This document shows, one piece after another, positions 1-6,935 of a DNA stretch of 64,000 nucleotides; within the stretch, counting starts at the first letter, position 1, and every line of letters starts with the position of its first letter. This stretch comes from Paenibacillaceae bacterium GAS479 (GTDB lineage: Bacteria > Bacillota > Bacilli > Paenibacillales > Paenibacillaceae), in NCBI GenBank assembly GCA_900105225.1, contig LT629764.1, forward strand, positions 2,292,001 to 2,356,000. The letters are read 5' to 3'. The notes beneath the pieces were generated by a model. It was given only the letters and a program-made list of their open reading frames with translations, did not search any database and was not told where the DNA came from. The translations under genes and the position numbers were made by a program.

Positions 1-554
1 ACAGGCGCGATGCAAATGTTGCATACCTCGCTAATCTTAGTGTTTTTGTTGTTGACCAGTCCGATGGAGACGGCGCCGATTTCCTGTGTTCTTCTCAGAG
101 CCTCTATGACAAAAGCCGCGCTGCCGCTAGCCGAAATGCCAACAACCGCATCGCTTGCCGTCACTCCAATCCGATCGATCAGAGCGCGCCCTGCGTCTCC
201 ATCGTCCTCGCAGCCCTCAACCGCGGTCCTCAACGCTACATCGCCGCCGGCGATATAACCTTGGACGAGGCTCGGCTCCGTGCCGAATGTCGGCGGACAT
301 TCCGAAGCGTCTAACACGCCGAGTCTGCCGGAAGTACCAGCACCGATATAAAATAATCTTCCACCCTGCGAGAGAGCCCCATGGATGGCATCAACAGCTT
401 GCGTGATGCGGGGAATTTCCGCCGCCACCGCTGCGGGCACCTTCGCATCCTCTTCGTTCAGCAGCCGCAGCATCTCCTCGGTTGTACATTCGTCTATAGA
501 CATCGTAGCGGGGTTAATCCCCTCCGTAGTCAAGCCGGCAAGGTATTCGTTCAT
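1..554 (-). CDS. murQ: N-acetylmuramic acid 6-phosphate etherase MurQ (5' part, cut by window edge)
   Basis: MurQ cleaves the lactyl ether of MurNAc-6-phosphate to give GlcNAc-6-phosphate and D-lactate in cytoplasmic cell-wall recycling. The visible N-terminal ~184 residues read as a typical MurQ: start MNEYLAGLTTEGINPATMS, then the SIS-domain phosphosugar loop YIGAGTSGRLGVLDASECPP, then GGDVALRTAVEGCEDD and SASGSAAFVIEAL. The frame is open to base 1, so the C-terminal part lies outside the window. The ATG at 554 is preferred over the in-frame ATG at 560 because AGGGG lies about 7 nt upstream of it. The RpiR-family gene lies upstream on the same strand, and amino-sugar genes of this kind are usually controlled by such regulators. 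Confidence 0.93.
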   Translation of the reverse strand, partial: MNEYLAGLTTEGINPATMSIDECTTEEMLRLLNEEDAKVPAAVAAEIPRITQAVDAIHGALSQGGRLFYIGAGTSGRLGVLDASECPPTFGTEPSLVQGYIAGGDVALRTAVEGCEDDGDAGRALIDRIGVTASDAVVGISASGSAAFVIEALRRTQEIGAVSIGLVNNKNTKISEVCNICIAP

Positions 555-580
555 TCCCATTCCCCTAACCTGCGATCGCC

Positions 581-594
581 TGTAAGCGCTTTAA
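581..594 (-). promoter_or_regulatory. candidate cre site (CcpA catabolite repression) in the murQ leader
   Basis: TGTAAGCGCTTTAA matches the cre consensus TGWAANCGNTNWCA at all but one position. It lies between the murQ promoter/operator and the murQ start, where bound CcpA would act as a roadblock. The match is seen; the function is inferred. Confidence 0.5.
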
Positions 595-624
595 ATATGC
601 CGAGGCGGATCTTGATGAACTTCG

Positions 625-667
625 TTTGATTTACCATTATGGTAATCAAAGCCATGGAGATGGTCAA
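625..667 (-). promoter_or_regulatory. murQ promoter overlapped by a palindromic operator
   Basis: On the minus strand TTGACC (662-667) and TACCAT (639-644) are spaced by 17 bp and form a plausible sigma-A promoter. The -10 sits inside a near-perfect palindrome at 625-650 with core TTACCATTATGGTAA and flanking TTTGA/TCAAA arms. A palindrome covering a -10 is typical of a repressor operator, and the RpiR-family protein encoded at 970-1836 is the obvious candidate ligand. Confidence 0.5.
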
Positions 668-920
668 TAGTTTTTGGAATTTAATTTTATTTTGAAATAT
701 AAAACTGTAATATTAGTTCAAAATATGTCGGAACGAATGTTATTGAGAGGGATAGGCTAGCAGAGTTGGGGGTCTGTTGCTGGCACTGGGGGACAGGGCT
801 GGTAGGACAACCTGGTTCGCTCGGGGACTGGTTTGGTTCCACGACAAGCCGGAATGGGCTCGTAGTCTAGCGAATCCTACTGACGCAGTGAGTGACTGCT
901 CCTTCCCCCAACCCCAGCGA

Positions 921-951
921 GAAAAAAGCGTTCGGCCTTGGCCGAACGCTT
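921..951 (-). terminator. Rho-independent terminator of the rpiR-family gene
   Basis: A perfect stem, AAGCGTTCGGCC with a TTG loop and its complement, is followed by a T6 run on the minus strand. It lies 19 bp past the stop codon of the regulator gene and separates it from murQ. Confidence 0.85.
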
Positions 952-969
952 ACCAACCACTACAAGCAG

Positions 970-1836
970 CTATCTGCGACGCCGCTTGCTGGCGATGATG
1001 TTGCGGCTGCGAGTAAGATAATGCTTCACCTGCTGGTAGTCTGCGCTAGCCACGCCGGTAAAAAGCATGTCGATTACAGTCAGCATCGCGATGCGCGAGC
1101 CCATCGCTCCGCTCCGAATCGTAATTTCCGGCGTGGAAATGCTGAGCAGCAGCTCGGCTCGCTCGGACAGCTCGCTTTTGCCATATTTCGTAATCGCGAT
1201 CGTCCGTGCACCGGTCTTGGAGACGATGTCCAGCGCGTCCAGAATCTCATCTGTACCACCGGAATTAGAAACGAAAATCGCCGCATCCTGGTCCGTGACA
1301 AGCGTCGCTGCCGTTAGTTGGCTATGCCCGTCCAAATAAGCGTGGCAATTTTTATTGATGCGAGTGAACTTCTGCTCTGCGTCGAGGCAGATGAGTCCCG
1401 ATGCGCCAATGCCGAACAGGAAAATCCGGTTGGAAGTAAGCAGCGCCTGTACCGCCTTGTCCACCGCCTCGCGGTCGATTAGGCTGAGCGTGTCCTCGAT
1501 AGAGCGTATATTGTTCCTTGCCGTATTAGAAATAATCGACTGCAAATCATCCCCTGGCTGAATATCGGTATATTGACCGCCATCGGGATCTTCCTTGCCC
1601 CCCATCGCCGCCGATATGCTGACAATGAAGCTACGGTAGCCATTGTAGCCCATCGTTTTGCAAAAACGAAGCACCGAAGCATCGCTCGTCCGACTACCTA
1701 AAGCTAAATTTTTGATGGAAAGATGGGGTACTTCTTCCTTGTTATCGAGGATATACTCCGCGACCCTGCGCTCGACAGGAGTGAGACTTTCCTTACGTTC
1801 TCGGATCTTGATCAGTACGTTGTCATTGATTCCCAT
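970..1836 (-). CDS. RpiR/MurR-family transcriptional regulator
   Basis: A 288-residue protein with an N-terminal RpiR helix-turn-helix (about residues 5-75, including SLTPVERRVAEYIL and SDASVLRFCKTMGYNGY) and a C-terminal SIS sugar-phosphate-binding domain (about 110-260, with FGIGASG and VSNSGGTDEIL). Such proteins sense phosphosugars and regulate sugar or amino-sugar catabolism. The start is set at 1836, where AGGAGG lies 6 nt upstream; a longer in-frame start at 1902 lacks a ribosome site. It is followed by a terminator and then murQ on the same strand. This context suggests control of MurNAc-6-P or a related phosphosugar, but the ligand cannot be read from sequence. Confidence 0.9.
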   Translation of the reverse strand: MGINDNVLIKIRERKESLTPVERRVAEYILDNKEEVPHLSIKNLALGSRTSDASVLRFCKTMGYNGYRSFIVSISAAMGGKEDPDGGQYTDIQPGDDLQSIISNTARNNIRSIEDTLSLIDREAVDKAVQALLTSNRIFLFGIGASGLICLDAEQKFTRINKNCHAYLDGHSQLTAATLVTDQDAAIFVSNSGGTDEILDALDIVSKTGARTIAITKYGKSELSERAELLLSISTPEITIRSGAMGSRIAMLTVIDMLFTGVASADYQQVKHYLTRSRNIIASKRRRR

Positions 1837-1985
1837 AAGCCGCCTCCTGCCGCTTGACTGGTACAGCGCCATTATCGTATACGCTTGGCCCATTAATTTC
1901 AATAGTACGAATACGAAATTTTACATTGAGTCCAGCGCATTCCAAGCGGGTTTATTGATTTAAACTAAAATTGAAAAACATTTCC

Positions 1986-2420
1986 TCAAGTGGCTTCAGC
2001 CCCGAGGTGGTCCAGCTCGTTGGAGCCATCCCTTCTTCATTACCTGAAATACTACTATTTCAAAACGAAAAAGCTAGATTGGCTGCGCAACGCCGAAAGA
2101 TCGCGCGGCCATCGCTGCATGGAAATCGAGGAATAATTGCTAGCGCTCTATTCCGATGCGGGGTTGCATACGAAGCCCCAGCTGCTTGCTTCGCGCGGCA
2201 GCGCCAACTACTCCGAGGTGGCAATCAGCCTGGTGGATGCCATATGGAATGATAAGCAGAAGGAGCATGTTGTTGATCTGCTGAACCAGGGCGCGCTGGA
2301 TTTCATGGAGGATATGGATGCAGAGGAAATTACGACGGTCATTGGGAAGGACGGTGCGAAGCCGGTACCCGTGCGCGGGCTGGATAATACTCATATTCGT
2401 GACTATATGCAGGTGGTGGG
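1986..2420 (+). pseudogene. Decayed GH4 6-phospho-beta-glucosidase (LicH/CelF-type) remnant
   Basis: Pieces of a GH4 enzyme can be read in two frames: FSPEVVQLVGAIPSS in one, then YLKYYYFKTKKLDWLRNAE after a +1 shift near 2042, then MEIEE, a TAA stop at 2134-2136, and in the same frame LLALYSDAGLHTKPQLL, NYSEVAISLVDAIWNDK and VLIKDG-type residues through HIRDYMQVV. In intact GH4 proteins these blocks are contiguous in the C-terminal half. The NAD-binding N-terminal half and the extreme C-terminus are missing. The remnant diverges from the rpiR-family gene, so that regulator may once have controlled a phospho-beta-glucoside gene. Confidence 0.8.
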
Positions 2421-2640
2421 ATGGAGGCGTATGGGCGTGAAACGGTTGCCGCAGCTGTGAACGGAAGCGAAGCTGCGGCGATGTGAGCGCTGATGATGAA
2501 TCTGCTAGTCGGAGATTACGATGGTACATCTTAACTGACGAAAAGATGATTTAACTTATTTCGCCCTCAGTTGTTGGCAGCAATCCCTTGAATTGAAGAA
2601 TTTCCAACTTCCAAAGAGAATACTCTTTTCAAGATCACCA

Positions 2641-3177
2641 TCACAAGTAATTACTAATCACTTTATCATCCCATATCTGTACTTCTATATATCTTTCCGG
2701 TCCATTATTTCCATCTTTATTCCATTCTTGAGGCCATCCGTATTTTTCGATTAATTTCATTATCTCGTCTTTTGTATAGATCATTCCCCTATATGACTTT
2801 CCATCCATATATCTCATTGTGGGAAACAGGTCTCCATATGTAAAACTAACCGTTTTGGGATCAAATTCATTAATATCTATTTTTAACTCTTCCCCATTCT
2901 TATACCATTGTTTAAGCCAGTCACATTTGCCATAAGTCATATAATGAGGATAGAATTTTATTGGGCGCCCACCTTTACTCATGAAGACATTTCTTGCCCG
3001 CTCCTCTAATTCCCTCCGCAATTTTAAGTACTCATCAGACCGTTTACTGGCAAATACAGCTCCCTCCTGCCTTAAATTATCTAATACTTTTTGGGACTCA
3101 ATATACGGTAATGCCGATAAGTTCTTGAAAGGGCCATTTTCTGATTCGTAATAGTGATATAAGAATAATTTATTCAT
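2641..3177 (-). CDS. Hypothetical protein, 178 aa
   Basis: Not assigned to a family. It is a soluble, charged protein with no signal peptide or membrane segment. It is rich in aromatic residues, with YHYYESENGPFKNL near the start and MKLIEKYGWPQEWNKDG near the end. The start is supported by GAGGGG 7 nt upstream of ATG. It is a single-gene unit in an AT-rich island (2.6-5.1 kb) whose base composition differs from the neighbouring carbohydrate genes, suggesting accessory DNA. Confidence 0.65.
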   Translation of the reverse strand: MNKLFLYHYYESENGPFKNLSALPYIESQKVLDNLRQEGAVFASKRSDEYLKLRRELEERARNVFMSKGGRPIKFYPHYMTYGKCDWLKQWYKNGEELKIDINEFDPKTVSFTYGDLFPTMRYMDGKSYRGMIYTKDEIMKLIEKYGWPQEWNKDGNNGPERYIEVQIWDDKVISNYL

Positions 3178-3317
3178 AATATCCCCTCGGGTTATTACTT
3201 AATATAGGTAAATGAAAACGGTCGAATAATCCTGCGCTGTGCAGGATCATCGGGGCGTGCTTCTCCTCTCGATTTGAATAGGGTTTGAACTCGACTTTCG
3301 TGGGCAACGCAACTTTT

Positions 3318-3497
3318 TTTGTATGATTTATCGTATAAAATTCGGTTTATAGCCGCTTCTTTTCAACACTTTGTATGATAAAACATACAAAGCCCAGCTT
3401 TCGTCGTCGATGCCGGGCCATTTTGAATGATTTATCGTACAATATCCAAAATATCAGTACGGCCTGAATGCATGTTGAGTGAAAAATCATACAAATT
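3318..3497. repeat. Four-unit intergenic repeat, TTTGTATGATTTATCGTA family
   Basis: Four related units lie 52-58 bp apart: TTTGTATGATTTATCGTA at 3318, a perfect inverted version (TTTGTATG...CATACAAA) at 3370-3391, TTTTGAATGATTTATCGTA at 3421, and the reverse complement form AAAAATCATACAAATT at 3482. They fill most of the 509-bp gap between genes at 3177 and 3687; nothing else was recognised there. Confidence 0.6.
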
Positions 3498-3686
3498 AGG
3501 CATGCCACATCACTACGAGACTGACTTAGTGGTACGACTTAGGCCTATCTAAGCCACAGTTGCCCCGACAAGACTGAGGCAAGCGAAGGGAGCAGCTCCA
3601 GCTACTGCTTCATGATCGTCAAAACCACACTGCGATTCGAGCGAATTGCCCGGCTCCTTCCGTCGTTCGAAAACTCCCAGAAACCT

Positions 3687-4178
3687 TCACAAGTAACTCT
3701 TCTCAATCTCATCCTTAAAAACATTTATCGGTTCATTATAGTTAATTGGTTTGCGTATAACTCGATTTAACCATTTCATAGACTCATAGTTCCTATCAAT
3801 TCTATCAATGCTAGTGCTAAAAAGTGTTATTTCCTTCATTGTACCTAACACGCTTCTATCGTTTGTTTTGCAAATGGTTATTTTTTCCTGTCCATCTTTC
3901 ATATACGTGTCAATTAGTTTTGATTCGATCCCTTCAGATTTTAAATATTCAAGTAGGGTTGTTGAAAATATCCCAATTAATTTGGGTAATTGTGCCGTTC
4001 TAATTCCATCTATAATCACACTAAGCCGGCTCGAATCGTTGACGAATATAATATGCTTTCGATTGTTCAGTTTAGTAATGTTAGCATGCCAGCTAAAAAG
4101 AGATGGGCCGTGTGCATCCTCTGCGGGGGTAATTTTCATGTCTTTTAGTAAAGTTTGAGTAAATCTTAATACGAACAT
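3687..4178 (-). CDS. DUF6933 family protein
   Basis: A 163-residue protein starting MFVLRFTQTLLKDMKI, with the blocks SLFSWHANI, RKHIIFVNDSSRLSVIID and KTNDRSVLGTMKEI that I associate with DUF6933, a family of unknown function in Firmicutes. No signal peptide or membrane helix is seen. GACGAGGT precedes the ATG. It begins 17 bp after the stop of the upstream acetyltransferase, so the two are probably co-transcribed. Confidence 0.8.
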   Translation of the reverse strand: MFVLRFTQTLLKDMKITPAEDAHGPSLFSWHANITKLNNRKHIIFVNDSSRLSVIIDGIRTAQLPKLIGIFSTTLLEYLKSEGIESKLIDTYMKDGQEKITICKTNDRSVLGTMKEITLFSTSIDRIDRNYESMKWLNRVIRKPINYNEPINVFKDEIEKSYL

Positions 4179-4195
4179 TTTACCTCGTCTCTTCC

Positions 4196-4639
4196 TTATT
4201 GTTGTAGAACGATGTCCTTAGTAAATCTATACCCTGTAATCTCAAATCCAAGTTTCTTATAAAATTTATGTGCATTAACTCGATCTTCTTTAATTCCACT
4301 AGTAAGATATAAAATATTAGAGCCCTTCTGCCTCGCCCAATCTTCAATGAAAAGAAGTAATGCAGTTCCTATTCCACGCTTCTGATAGTCCTTCTTGATA
4401 ACCATTAAAGAAATTTGAGTAACATGAGCACTTATTTCATAATTTAATAATTCGCGAATGCCGATCATACCAACAATAAAACCGTCAACAATTGCAACGA
4501 ATGTATAGTAATCTGGGTTCAATTCAATTGATCTCATCCTTGTTTCCATTGCTTGAATTGATGAAGGGTACCCTAGATCAGTCATTAACTCAGTTATGAA
4601 TTCTAAATCTGACGATTGATATGAACGGATATTTATCAT
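4196..4639 (-). CDS. GNAT-family N-acetyltransferase
   Basis: A 147-residue single-domain GNAT protein. The acetyl-CoA-binding motif A is seen as VIKKDYQKRGIGTALLLF (about residues 82-99), and motif B as NAHKFYKKLGFEITGYRFTK near the C-terminus. The substrate is not predictable; small-molecule or peptide acetylation is usual. The start at 4639 is chosen because GGGAGGG lies just upstream; an upstream ATG at 4669 has no ribosome site. It is first gene of a two-gene unit with the DUF6933 gene. Confidence 0.9.
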   Translation of the reverse strand: MINIRSYQSSDLEFITELMTDLGYPSSIQAMETRMRSIELNPDYYTFVAIVDGFIVGMIGIRELLNYEISAHVTQISLMVIKKDYQKRGIGTALLLFIEDWARQKGSNILYLTSGIKEDRVNAHKFYKKLGFEITGYRFTKDIVLQQ

Positions 4640-4757
4640 TTTACCCTCCCGGCTTTCCTTCAACGTCATACAGGCTTTATAAATCTAAATAATTCTACTT
4701 TTGACTGCTCTCCACAAGATGGCGGATAGCTGGAATATTCAATCGATCAATGTTATT

Positions 4758-5114
4758 TCATTCCTTTTTGCCTTCCTTGATTTCATTATCATTTATATAC
4801 TTTTCAAGTTCATTTTCAATTTCTTTATCAATCTCTGAACGTTCTACAAAATCGGATTCCTTGATTTCAGGATCTGATTTATTGTATTCATCTATACTTT
4901 CTTGAACTTCTTCTTCTATTTGCTCCTCTTCTGTAAGCAGTCCTAATTTTTCTCTAATCAACTTCACATCTTCATAAATCTGCTTGTTCTTTTGGTATAT
5001 GCTAAATACCATACCAAATAATAAGATGGGTAGAATGGCGGCTCCATAAGGACCTAGAAAAACGACAGAGAGGAGAGTAATAAAAAGTGCTATTAACATG
5101 CCTGCAAAAGTCAT
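4758..5114 (-). CDS. Small membrane protein with acidic coiled-coil tail
   Basis: A 118-residue protein with two N-terminal hydrophobic helices (about 3-22 and 24-42) followed by a long charged tail. The tail runs from about residue 43 to the end and is dominated by Glu and Lys, likely coiled coil. No family was recognised. A GGGGG purine stretch precedes the ATG. It could be a membrane-anchored scaffold or a shortened form of a PspA/YvlB-neighbourhood protein, but this is speculation. Confidence 0.6.
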   Translation of the reverse strand: MTFAGMLIALFITLLSVVFLGPYGAAILPILLFGMVFSIYQKNKQIYEDVKLIREKLGLLTEEEQIEEEVQESIDEYNKSDPEIKESDFVERSEIDKEIENELEKYINDNEIKEGKKE

Positions 5115-5316
5115 ATTTTTGCCCCCTTATTTCGTCAACATCATGACCTCTACTTGTTGAACTAGTCTCTTCCTAGCATCTGATCCCATTCACTGTACAT
5201 GGTATAATAATTTTCCATATATTCCAATCCACTTGGGACTACACTAAACAAAAGAAACCATGAAATTTACCTGTCTCGGCTATTTCTAGATAAAATAGAG
5301 AGAAAGGAGCTCGTGC

Positions 5317-5514
5317 ATGAAAGACAGCCAGCATAGCCTAGCATCCTATGTTATCGGAGTTGACGGCGGCAACAGCAAAACCGGCTACTATCTGTTCGAT
5401 CTGGAAGGGAATCGGATCGATTCCATCCCTGCCGGTACACGCAGCCATGAGCAGTTCAGCGACGATTATCTAGCTTTAGTTCCCCCTCATAAAAGGAACC
5501 CGGTCCCTTCGTAA
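5317..5514 (+). pseudogene. 5' stub of a BadF/BcrAD-type N-acetylglucosamine kinase gene
   Basis: The first ~45 codons encode YVIGVDGGNSKTGYYLFDLEG and AGTRSHEQF, the phosphate-1 motif and start of the ASKHA ATPase fold of BadF/BcrAD-type sugar kinases, which are normally near 300 residues. The frame then runs into unrelated sequence and stops at 5514. AGAAAGGAG lies upstream of the ATG, so a short peptide could still be made. With murQ and the GH4 remnant nearby, it fits an eroded amino-sugar or beta-glucoside cluster. Confidence 0.75.
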
Positions 5515-5556
5515 CGAACTTTGTGTTGAAAGATACCAATGTTAGGAGGGGCTTCC

Positions 5557-5895
5557 TTGAATCAAGAAGTTACCGAATATATCGAGCAGCTAGATGCAGA
5601 GTGGAAAGTACAGGCGGCTACCTCGTTGCGGGAGCTTGTTCACCGGGTCGTTCCGGACGTTCAGGAGAGAATTCAGTACAAGAAACCTCATTTTCTTAAA
5701 AACGGCAGTTATGCCGCGGTCATTAGCGTCGCCAATAGTGCCGTTAGCTTTACGATTTTCAATGCGGACGGCTTGGAATGGCCGGATGCCTTTGAAGGAC
5801 CGCCTGAGCGCAAGACGATTAAGCTGTCCGCCAGCCAAAAAGTAGACGTTGAGCTGCTAGAGCCGCTATTGCAGCAGGCCGCGTCAGGACTATAG
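5557..5895 (+). CDS. DUF1801 (YdhG-like) domain protein
   Basis: About 112 residues with VTEYIEQLDAEWKVQAATSL, LRELVHRVVPDVQERIQYKKP and a central YAAVISVANSAVSFTIFNADG, matching the DUF1801/YdhG-like fold whose members include an iron-delivery factor and many unassigned proteins. The start is taken as TTG at 5557 because AGGAGG sits 9 nt upstream; the in-frame ATG at 5539 lies upstream of this ribosome site. A hairpin follows 15 bp after the stop. Confidence 0.82.
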   Translation: MNQEVTEYIEQLDAEWKVQAATSLRELVHRVVPDVQERIQYKKPHFLKNGSYAAVISVANSAVSFTIFNADGLEWPDAFEGPPERKTIKLSASQKVDVELLEPLLQQAASGL

Positions 5896-5904
5896 GCTTC
5901 AACC

Positions 5905-5957
5905 AAAAAAGGGGCTGCCCCAATAGTCACTCATTAGATGACTTTTGGGACAGCCCC
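5905..5957. terminator. Hairpin made of two facing GGGGCTG(T/C)CCCAA arms
   Basis: GGGGCTGCCCCAATAGTCA (from 5911) faces its near-complement ending at 5957, with an A6 run at 5905-5910 that becomes T6 on the minus strand. It can end transcription of the DUF6530 gene on the minus strand and probably the DUF1801 gene on the plus strand. The arms resemble terminal repeats of IS1182-type elements as I recall them, so it may be a domesticated IS remnant. Confidence 0.7.
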
Positions 5958-6027
5958 TCTATGAAAGCTCCTATCGCTTCGCTTCAACACTAGGGAAACT
6001 CAAAGCACTTCTGCTTGTCCATGCACG

Positions 6028-6215
6028 TACTTACGAAACTGAGAGAGCTTATTCCCCTCAAATACTGGCAGCGAGTGTTCCAACGCAACTAAGAAGCGTT
6101 ATTTGATCCCAAATGATGATTTTATCGTGAGATTCCCTCAAATAGCGTCTCTGAGTTCCGTTACGCTGTGAATCTCCGCCATTTCGCTAGAATAAGGCTT
6201 CTCAGTTCCGTTACA
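6028..6215. repeat. 190-bp palindromic intergenic repeat, copy 1
   Basis: Four 17-25 bp units related to TAACGGAACTGAGAAG: two forward (about 6030 and 6081) and two reversed (about 6147 and 6197), each followed or preceded by a TTATT-type tail. The left half is thus roughly the inverse of the right half. Further copies lie at 9892-10079 and 30071-30256. It fills the gap between the 5905-5957 hairpin and the gene ending at 6224. Confidence 0.85.
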
Positions 6216-6223
6216 CATGGAAA

Positions 6224-6709
6224 TTAATACCCCATCTCTTTAAGCAGACGAGACAATGTTTTGAGCCGCTCTCCGATCAATTCACTATCATCACTCAGCG
6301 CTTGATTAAACAAGTGAATATCCTCGTTAATCCGTTCGTTATCCGTACACACCGCTACTGTCATCGCATCACCTTGCAGGCCAATCCGGTCCAGCACCGG
6401 CTGATCCGTATCATACAGATTCTCATGCCGGTAAGCCTCACGGAAATGAACCATGCTGCTCGCAACCAGAATCGACAAATCCAGCACACGATGGAGCGGA
6501 AGCTCCTCTGACTGTCTCGACCATTTGCCCCCGGTATGACGCCATACTTTAGCCGAAATATCTACTTTACCCCGGTCATTCCACTGAGCCAGGCCAAGCG
6601 ACAGCCCTTTGGCATCGGAATCGGGCGCATAGCGACCGTCCACTTGACCGTAGTTCTCCGACACGATAACCGGTTTATGCTTCAAGGTAGTTGGAATCTT
6701 CATCTCCAT
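6224..6709 (-). CDS. DUF6530 family protein
   Basis: A 161-residue protein with the blocks IPTTLKHKPVIVSENYGQVDG, SDAKGLSLGLAQWNDRGKVD, SEELPLHRVLDLSIL and LLKEMGY at the C-terminus, which I associate with DUF6530, a family of unknown function common in Bacillales. It appears cytosolic. AGGGG and AGGG tracts lie upstream of the ATG. It is alone on its strand, and the repeat element lies directly after its stop. Confidence 0.8.
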   Translation of the reverse strand: MEMKIPTTLKHKPVIVSENYGQVDGRYAPDSDAKGLSLGLAQWNDRGKVDISAKVWRHTGGKWSRQSEELPLHRVLDLSILVASSMVHFREAYRHENLYDTDQPVLDRIGLQGDAMTVAVCTDNERINEDIHLFNQALSDDSELIGERLKTLSRLLKEMGY

Positions 6710-6877
6710 GTTGTAATCCCTGCCCCTCTAATCATTTTTCTGAAATTTATTTACTAATTTACTAAATGACTAATATAGAAACCATCATACTTCCCGCATA
6801 CCCTGCTGTCAAACGATCGGACATCGGGATGCATCAGGATTTCTTCACGTGGTTGGCACTCAAAAACTCCTACATCC

Positions 6878-6918
6878 CAAAAATGGCATCACCGGGACGG
6901 ATAAGCCCTGATGATGCC
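6878..6918 (-). terminator. Terminator of the ABC exporter operon
   Basis: GGCATCATCAGGG pairs with CCCGGTGATGCC across a short loop, followed on the minus strand by ATTTTT. It lies 18 bp beyond the permease stop codon. Confidence 0.8.
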
Positions 6919-6935
6919 TTTTGATAGGAATAGCT

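Noticed and set aside
777-1317. Plus-strand frames of 73-141 codons over the rpiR region
   Set aside because: They run antisense to the RpiR-family gene or cross its terminator.
3318-3497. Regularly spaced repeats considered as a short CRISPR array
   Set aside because: Units differ in orientation and sequence, one is a self-palindrome, and no cas genes are present.
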